DNA of 64,000 bases, taken from Carnegiea gigantea. Lineage: Eukaryota > Streptophyta > Magnoliopsida > Caryophyllales > Cactaceae. Shown piece after piece: positions 56,596 to 64,000 of this stretch. The stretch spans positions 530,059 through 594,058 of the forward strand of contig JAKOGI010000445.1 in NCBI GenBank assembly GCA_029747015.1, in the 5' to 3' direction. A model generated the notes under the pieces. That model was given only the letters and a program-made list of their open reading frames with translations, made no database searches and was not told where the DNA came from. Position 1 is the stretch's first letter. Each line of letters opens with the position of its first letter. The position numbers and the translations under genes were made by a program.

Positions 56596-59500
56596 ATGAA
56601 AATTATTTGTTGGAATGTCCGAGGAGCAAAAAAACCTAACTTCATAACGAGGTGGCATTCATCAATCAAACAATCAAACGTGATATTTTAATATTACTGG
56701 AAACAATGCTTAACCAACATAATGCAGAATTGATAATCAAGAGGCTCAGATATCATAAGTGTTCAACCATAACTCTCTAAAATCACATGGAAGGAATTTG
56801 GCTGCCGTGGAATGAAGAAAATGTAGATATCCATGTTATACGAAAGGAAACTCGATTAATACACTTTGCGGTGTATAACAAAATTAATTCGAAACATTGT
56901 ATGCTTTTGGCTATTTATGAGTCGGCACAAGAATGAGAAAAAGTAACTTTTGGTATCACCTCAAACAACGTAATGATGTCATTGATATACCTCAGTGTAT
57001 CATGAGTGATTTTAATGAAATGTTACCTCTAACAAAATCGGGGGAATGCAACTTAATGCTAGCAAAATACACATACTTAATGAATATTTAGCCGATAATA
57101 AAGGATGTTATACTACTGTACAAGGAATAATATTTACTTGCAAAAAAATTAGTAAGTGGCAAGTTAGTTTATGAAATATTAGATAGAATTATATTTAGGG
57201 AAGACTGTCTGCAGTCATTCCCAATTATCTAGTATCTAGCAAACCATTTATCTACTCTGACCGTGCCTATTTGTTTTTCAATACAGAACTAGCACACTCC
57301 CTTAGACGGTGAACAACCTTTAACTGTCAACATTCATAGGCCAATACCCACAAGGCAATGAAACAAATTTGGAAAGCAACTGTCCTAGGTACCTCAATGC
57401 ACTGTGTTACACAAATGCTTTAGGAAATTAAACTAGATCTCAAAACCTAGATTAAATGCACCTTTGGAAAACTTTAAGCAAAAAGCTTGAATGAAATGTG
57501 GAAAAACTGTCACAAGTCGAACAAAAGCCTATAAGTTAACCTAGTAATGCCCGCCTAAAAAAACCTGACACTACTGGCTTATCAAGCAAATGGAGAAATG
57601 CATCTCGTTAATCAGCAATATGAGGGCAAATTGGCGAGAAAATAATGGCTAGTCAACAGTGATAGGAACCCTTCTACTTCCACCAAGACATGAAAATAGA
57701 AAAACTTGTAATAAAAATTATCAAAATTAAAGATTCATCTAGAGTTTGGGTGGATGAAACCAGCCAGATTCAATAACTATTTGTACATGACTTGAAAGCA
57801 AGCTTTTAATCTTTCCATATTAATGCAACTAACATTGAAATCGAGTTACCAGAGACAGTTTTAGAGGCAGTTAATGACCTAATTTTAATCCCAATCCAAG
57901 ATTAAGAAATCAAGGATACTATATTTCAAATGTAGGACCTGATGAGTTTGGAGCAACTTTTTTTCAGCACTACTGGCACATAATTCACAAGGATGTGTGT
58001 CAGGCTATTAAGTCACTCTTTCACAAAGGAAAGCTACTGAAACAAATCAACCACATGCTCATTGTGCTTATTTCTAAAGTGGATAACCCAAACTATAGCA
58101 TGCAAATTCCATCCTATTAGCTCGTACAAAATCATTGCAAAAATCCTCATTAATAGAATGCACCAAGCCTTGGAAAACATCATAGATCTAGTTCAAAGTG
58201 CATTTGTACCAAAATGTTCATGACTGCATCATACTAAGTCATGAGGTCATGAATAAATTTAAGAACATAAAAGGGAAAAAAAATCATGGGTGACTCTTAA
58301 ACTTGAATAGAAAGAGCTTGCGATGGAGTGGAACATCTATTCCTTTTTGAAACCCTCCACCAATTGGGTTTCCATTAAAAATGGATATCCTAGATTAAAG
58401 AATGCATGACCATGGTATTATACTCAGTCATTGTTAATGATGTATGTGGATTTTTTACACCAACTCGGGGTATAGCAATCAAGGAGACTCTTTGTCACCT
58501 TATTCATTTATTATGTGTACGGAAGTCCTGACAAGATGACTACAAGTAGCACAAATGAAAAAGAAGTGCGGTATTGGATTTCAAAATGCTCCTAGAGCGG
58601 ACAAAATCTTTTGCCTTCTCTGTCAATAGGATAGTTTGCTCCTTTACAGAACTAATTTGGAATGTACTAGCAATTTAGTGATTTACTGAATACATTTTGT
58701 CAAACCTATAGACAACTGATTATTTTTCATAAGTTGTTCTCAACCTTTTCAAAAGGGGATTGCACACGACAGACAAATAGTCACCGCAGTTTTTAAAATT
58801 ACCCACAAAGCCAATCTATGCAAGTACCTTGGTTACGTAGTATTTGAACAGTCTAAACATAAAATGTTTTCTAAATTAGTCAATAAGACAACTTCTAAGC
58901 TACAAGCTTGGAAAACAAAATCTCCAGAGCTGGGAGAGTGGTACTAATTCAAGCAAATATAGAATTTATTCTAGCACATATAATGAAATGTTTTCAACTC
59001 TCTAGTAAGACCAATAGAGAAATCGGGGGGCTCAATCTTATAAAAATGGAAACAGTTAATATTGCTTTCTTAAGCAAATTAACTTGAAAAATTTTCCATG
59101 GTCAAAGTCTTTGGGTGGATTAGATCAATGCTAAATACCCAATTAATGAAAATTTTTCAACGTTAAATCTAAGCAACTCAATTCATGGCCATGGAAATGC
59201 ATACTTAAAAACCCGCGATCAATTCTAAAAAGGCGTTAGATGGATAGTAGGAGATGACACAAATATTAATTTTTGCCTTAATAATTGGGGTGCAAATGAA
59301 GGTCTAGCTACAGTGCTTAACATAGCAAACAATTCTCTACTTGATATTTCTTTTATGGTCTCTCATTTTATCATAGATGCAAAAGAGGGGGATGTTACAA
59401 AACTAATAGTGTTGGTTGATGATGTTCATCTACAGTTAACTCTAGCAAAACCCATTCCTTCCACTCCCATTCTTGACGCCATTTGTTGGGGACTATCAGA

Positions 59501-60640
59501 AAGGGGTGATTTGTCTACCAAGACATTGACTTAGGCTGCTCATGATTTGGATATAAAGAATTCCCCTTCATGGGAGCACAATTGGATTTGAAATTAAGCA
59601 TTATGCCAAAGTTAAAAATTTTTCTTTGGCAATATTATTATTCATCCTTTCTCACCAATGGAACCCGCTTGAAAAAAGGAGCGCAAATTGATCTAGTTTT
59701 CCCTTTGTGTAATGAAGAAATTGAAGATGTAGAACGTCTATTCCTTCGAAGTCGTGCTGTTTAGGAGATGTGGAGGTTAGCAAATGAGCATAATTGGGTC
59801 GTTATTAATGCACCTTCTAACACCTCTAATAATGTACAAAGCTGATTATAAAACTCACGATCGAGTTTGTGATTCTCCAACCCTCTAGTTAAGATGGATA
59901 GATGGTTGCACTCCTGTACAACATATAAGAAACTAGAAATAAAATAATATTTTGTGATGAATAACTAACCCAGTGACCATGTTGATTAGAGAAAAGAAAG
60001 CTAGTGCTGAATGGCGCATTAGGCACAAACTCTCACAAACCCTCGAACCACCAAACCCAAACAATCCAACTACCAATCGTAAGAAGACATATTGAATACT
60101 GTAGAGGAAGTCACTAGAAGGATTCATGAAGATCAAGTTTCATAGATCCAAATCACCTCATCGAGCAGTAGACGGATACATCATACACAATTGGAAAGAC
60201 AAATTTATTCAAACAACAACAGTAAAACCTGGAGCAACATCAATATTGGTTGTAAAAGCAACAACGATGAGGAAGGACATTAGAGCTGCAATACAGGAAA
60301 GATACATAAATGTCCCCATCAAGTGGGATAATAAAATCCTTAGCTAAGCCGTTCAAGACCATATCCAAGTATCATGGGAAATCAAAGTTCTGATTCAAGA
60401 CATTCATTCTTATTTTCAATCACGTAATCATGAAATTGTTAATCACATTTTTTAGGAAAGCTAATCATGCAGCAAGTTGGTTAATGAAGTTATGACTCAC
60501 CCTTTGCTCCACAATTGTGTGAAATCAGGTCATGTGTAGAGATTTTCATTGCATCCTCATTGAGGATAATCTTGGGAGAACTCTTGAGAGAAGGGTTACC
60601 TAGACTGTTGTACTTATATTTATTAAAAAAAATGCTTAAA
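56596..60640 (+). pseudogene. L1-type LINE ORF2 remnant: endonuclease, RT, zinc-binding region, RNase H
   Basis: It starts MKIICWNVRGAKK (56596), the usual start of L1 endonuclease, with SDFNEML near 57005 where GDFNEI is common. RT traces include INRMHQALENIIDLVQSAF (58150-58205) and DCIILSHEVMNKFKN (58224-58268). The catalytic FADD box near 58620 is destroyed. The zf-RVT region reads DAICWGLSERGDLSTK then MPKLKIFLWQ, with CNEEIEDVERLF up to 59750. An RNase H-like domain follows at 60126-60347 (VDGYIIHNWKDKFIQTT). An A-rich tail lies near 60630. Stops and frameshifts are everywhere. ORF1 is absent, so the insertion was 5' truncated or its start lies in unrecognised sequence. Confidence 0.85.
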
Positions 60641-60772
60641 ATGAATAAATAATAAAGGGTGAGCATTGAAAACACAGCACTTATATACAAATATGTTTTG
60701 GGGTACAAGAGTTGTGGTTTATGACATTTATCATCTTAGGTAGGTTTGTACAGTGAGTTGGCAAGTTCTCAT

Positions 60773-62494
60773 TGATAACTCATATATTTATGTGTAATTT
60801 TACTCCCATTTCACTATTCTTGAAGTCTTTGAGATGTATTTTTCAAAAGAAAATAATGAATATTTATATTATTTTTAGATGAAGAAGGAATAACTTTTGT
60901 TGTGGAATTAAGCAACTTACCTCGGTTCTACTAAAGTCCATCTTCATTCACTTGGATTAAAAACACAGCAACTTTAACGAAGCTCACAGCCCAGTCGAGC
61001 TCAGCACCCAGCACAGCTCCCTCCTTCTTCCTTCTCTCCCTAAGCCAATTGGGCCTGTTTGCCAGCTGTTCAGCCCAGTGCTTGCTGCGATCCTTTCTCC
61101 CCTCTCCCAGCCCGAATGGGTTGTTCTTCCTGGCCCAATGGTTTCACATGCGCCCATCAAATTAACCCAGAAAAATCATCAGCATCAGCCACTAACTGCT
61201 ACATTTTCACGTCATAGTTTTAGGTGGCGTGATTAACAGTTTGCGTGACCTACTCATCTTATGCAAAGCACATTATTAAGAAAATTTTCTAGGGTAAAAT
61301 ATTCATTCACCATGAAAAGCAGAGGCCGAAGAGTAAAGGGGATTGGAGTCACTAGGTACCAAAGACAGTAGCTTTAATCATCGGATTTTTCATTCCATTT
61401 TTCTACTTCTTCCATTTTTTTTAAATTAGCAGTGAGATTTTTTAACTGGGCAGAAATGTTTGTAGAGATAAAATTGTCTACATCTTGATCTCTTTAGACC
61501 CTATGAAAGCAGGACTCACATTAGGAGGTGGTGCTGGTGGTGTTGTTGTAGAGAGATTTTGTAACTAGGTAAAATCATTTGGGCTGAGAGAATTAGAAGA
61601 AAATAAGATTTTGTAGCTATTTTTTCCTCTCTTTCATCTCATTTGTAAGTCTAATTAGAGAGTTTGGTCTTTGATTGTACTGATTCTGTGTAACAGAAAT
61701 ATCAAAGTTTGGTTATAGTAATTGAAATATACTATCAATTGAAACATGACTAGTCTAATTCCAATGGTATTTTCTTTACATATGATCGGTTAGGTTGGTT
61801 ATCTCGGATCGAGAAGGGTCCTTGACTTATTCAATTGTTTTACTATTTTCTTTTGGAGTAAATATTGTCATCTCTTATTATTGTATAATTTTGAGTTTAT
61901 TTAATCACTTTTAATTTATTATGCAAAGTATTTCAGTTGTTTATACATATTATTTTATAATTGATTAATTTGCTATCTCATTGCTTTATATTGGGCCTCG
62001 TTAGCTAATATAATAACTATGCAATTGTGTTTTAAATTTTTTTTGTTAATTGATTAAACAGCACTAAGAATTAGATGAGTTATGTCTAACTTGAATAATT
62101 CATGCTATCCACTAGTTAAGTTCATTTATTAATGGGTATAATTCATTTTTATAGCCTACTGGCATTAATTCGTTGCTTGAGAGCTTTGAAGAGACTAACA
62201 AAACCCAATTGGACTGAGTAATTCAATAATAAAAGTGTTTGGTGAAGTCGAAGGCCAAGAAGATCTCTAAATTGATCTCCATTCACTTATTGATCAACAT
62301 TTATTTCTCTCATTTTGATTTTTCTTTATTATTAATCTCCTCACGTGAATTTATTCTTTTAGTTAGTTGAGAAAAGTAAATTTTAAATTATTATCGTTCT
62401 CTATGGGACATGACCTTGGAATACTGGTTTTGCTACAATTACCTTGTGCATGTGCAAATAAGTTGGGTTTTAAAACTACTAAAATTCCACACCA
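60773..62494 (+). repeat. probable solo LTR, Tat/Ogre-like
   Basis: Opens TGATAACTCATATATTTATG, then a leader rich in 'cagcccag' words like those of other Tat-type LTRs here. It closes near TTCCACACCA. Flanks CTCAT (60768-60772) and GTCAT (62495-62499) differ by one base. It is not closely related to the 49440 LTR. If the end is at 62491 instead, the following TTGGCCCTTGTG might be a decayed primer site. Confidence 0.55.
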
Positions 62495-62499
62495 GTCAT

Positions 62500-63331
62500 T
62501 GGCCCTTGTGTGCTTATTTTTAAAAAAATCTTACTGGCTTTATTTATGCATATTAATTGATAGGGTGACTTATTATTGGCAATAAATAAATGACATTAAA
62601 TTTAATTAAAATAGATGTAATAATACAAATGTAAATGAAAGTATTATGTACATTTTATGTATAGTAGCTGTGCTCATTTAAAAAATTGTGTTAGTAAAAA
62701 CTGCATTAATAATTTAGGTAAAGAATAATGATGATTTTTATTGAAAAATTAACATTTAAGTAATTAATAAAAAACAAAAAGATGGTTTATATTTTTAAAT
62801 ATTTTACATCCATTATTTATAAAAATATTTTAAAATATTTATTTCAATAAAAAAATTAAGTTTAAATAAAGGCAAAAGGATAGAAAAATTTAAGATCAAA
62901 GGAATTTACTTCAGCATATTTTTTTGGCTGCGACAATTTGAGCAAGATATAACAGGAGTAAATTTTCAAATTAAAATTAAAATAATTAATATTAGCAAGT
63001 TTTAAGTAAACATTTTAGGGAATCCTATGCATACTTTAAAGAGAATCTTTCGTGTGACATAAAGCCTCTTTTGCTAGTTTCTATAATATTCTAATTTATA
63101 TATCAATTTGTTTGTGCATTTGAAAATTGATTCGCTTCCTATCAAAAAGATTCATTTGATTGGGATGTTATTATAATGTTTTACTATTGTGACCATTTTA
63201 TTGATTAAATTAATGATCATGGACCGTGAACTATTGATCATTATTGGATTGATTGGGTTTGATAACTTATTTATTTACCTAACGTAACTGATGAGTGAAA
63301 CCTTTTACTTAGCTTTTACTTATTGATCTAC

Positions 63332-63337
<6 letters not shown>
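62500..63337. other. AT-rich, nothing recognised
   Basis: No coding frame of note, no repeat match within the window. Confidence 0.5.
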
Positions 63338-63376
<39 letters not shown>

Positions 63377-63383
63377 GAATATA

Positions 63384-63438
<55 letters not shown>

Positions 63439-63599
63439 CTATATATATCACATATAATTTATATATATTATATATGTATATATATATATATATATATCTA
63501 TATATATATACATATATATTATATATATATGTATAATATATATCTATATATATATTATATATTATACATATATATATATATTATATATATATATATAAT
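63338..63599. repeat. long (AT)n microsatellite
   Basis: About 260 bp of TA repeats with C and G interruptions (for example TACATA, TCTA, TGTATA). The long tyrosine/isoleucine frame across it is an artefact. Confidence 0.97.
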
Positions 63600-64000
63600 T
63601 TTTTTTAAAAATAACACTTTTACGGAAAAAAAAAAAGAGACACACCCAAGACAAAATGACATTTATTTGGCTCTCAGTCTCTTCCGTCTACTATATAACT
63701 TTAATCAGCATTTAAGATTTTTTTTTTTGGGTTCAAATGAGTCATGAAGGCAGTACAATACAATGGGGAAATGGAGGATCGAATCTGATACCTAATGTAC
63801 TCATGACATCAATCTTAACCACTTAATTAAGATTTTATCGGTAACAGTTAAGATTAATACATAGATGTGTAATGTTAGGAATGTTAAAAGGTGTGATGAT
63901 TTTAATCAACTGGTCACCATGAAAGCTACATAAAGTTAGCAGCATCCTAGCTTTAGACATCATCCAACGTCCGTTAGGTTTAGATTTTCTTTTCATTTTT
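63600..64000. other. fragment of dispersed repeat
   Basis: 63755-63835 ('gatcgaatctgatacctaatgtactcatgacatc...aaccactt') resembles the edge of a common plant repeat also sampled near 48860-48935. No gene is seen. Confidence 0.35.

Noticed and set aside
63427..63747. 106-codon frame rich in Tyr and Ile
   Set aside because: It is the AT microsatellite read as codons.

Overview
The window reads as gene-poor, transposon-rich chromosomal DNA of a flowering plant, probably a eudicot. The evidence is AT-rich sequence, plant-type LTR retrotransposons (Ty1/copia and several Ty3/gypsy groups), an L1-type LINE, FAR1-type Mutator-like transposase remnants, a hAT element and an integrated caulimovirid (plant pararetrovirus) copy. 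I see no intact host gene and no rRNA, tRNA or CRISPR. The species cannot be named from the sequence.

Layout. 1-2839: 3' part of a copia element whose pol frame is open from base 1 to 1470, the only long undamaged pol segment here. 3741-5960: three tandem copies of a ~245 bp unit next to a FAR1-like pseudogene on the minus strand. 6431-32400: a nested block. An old plus-strand gene resembling a Ulp1-protease-carrying transposon gene is split by two insertions. The first is a minus-strand element without pol (LTRs 7050-8425 and 23982-25417, Athila/Tat-type primer-binding site), which is itself split by an 11.3 kb Tekay-like chromovirus (11464-22748, LTRs ~3.1 kb). The second is a 5.4 kb Reina-like chromovirus (26793-32176, minus strand), whose pol is broken mainly by single-base stops at glutamine or tryptophan positions.

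32640-46070: a second FAR1-like pseudogene (33185-35340, minus), flanked by arrays rich in the motif TTAGTCAC/GTGACTAA. Between two blocks of these arrays lies a decayed caulimovirid genome (about 38200-43760) with the order coat protein, movement protein, protease, reverse transcriptase/RNase H and a last unknown ORF, as in cavemoviruses and solendoviruses.

46329-64000: probable solo LTRs at 46329-48252, 49440-50697 (near-perfect target duplication, same family group as the 7050/23982 LTRs) and 60773-62494; a compound triplet microsatellite; a CACTA-like element (about 51180-54765) carrying host-like exons; a non-autonomous hAT element with a perfect 8 bp target duplication (54892-56058); a decayed L1 ORF2 (56596-60640); and a long AT microsatellite.

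These genes do not work together as a pathway. They record successive insertions, silencing and decay. The most useful observations are the order of nesting, the two FAR1 remnants with family-specific subterminal arrays, the host-like exons inside the CACTA-like ends, and the caulimovirid copy inside a repeat array.
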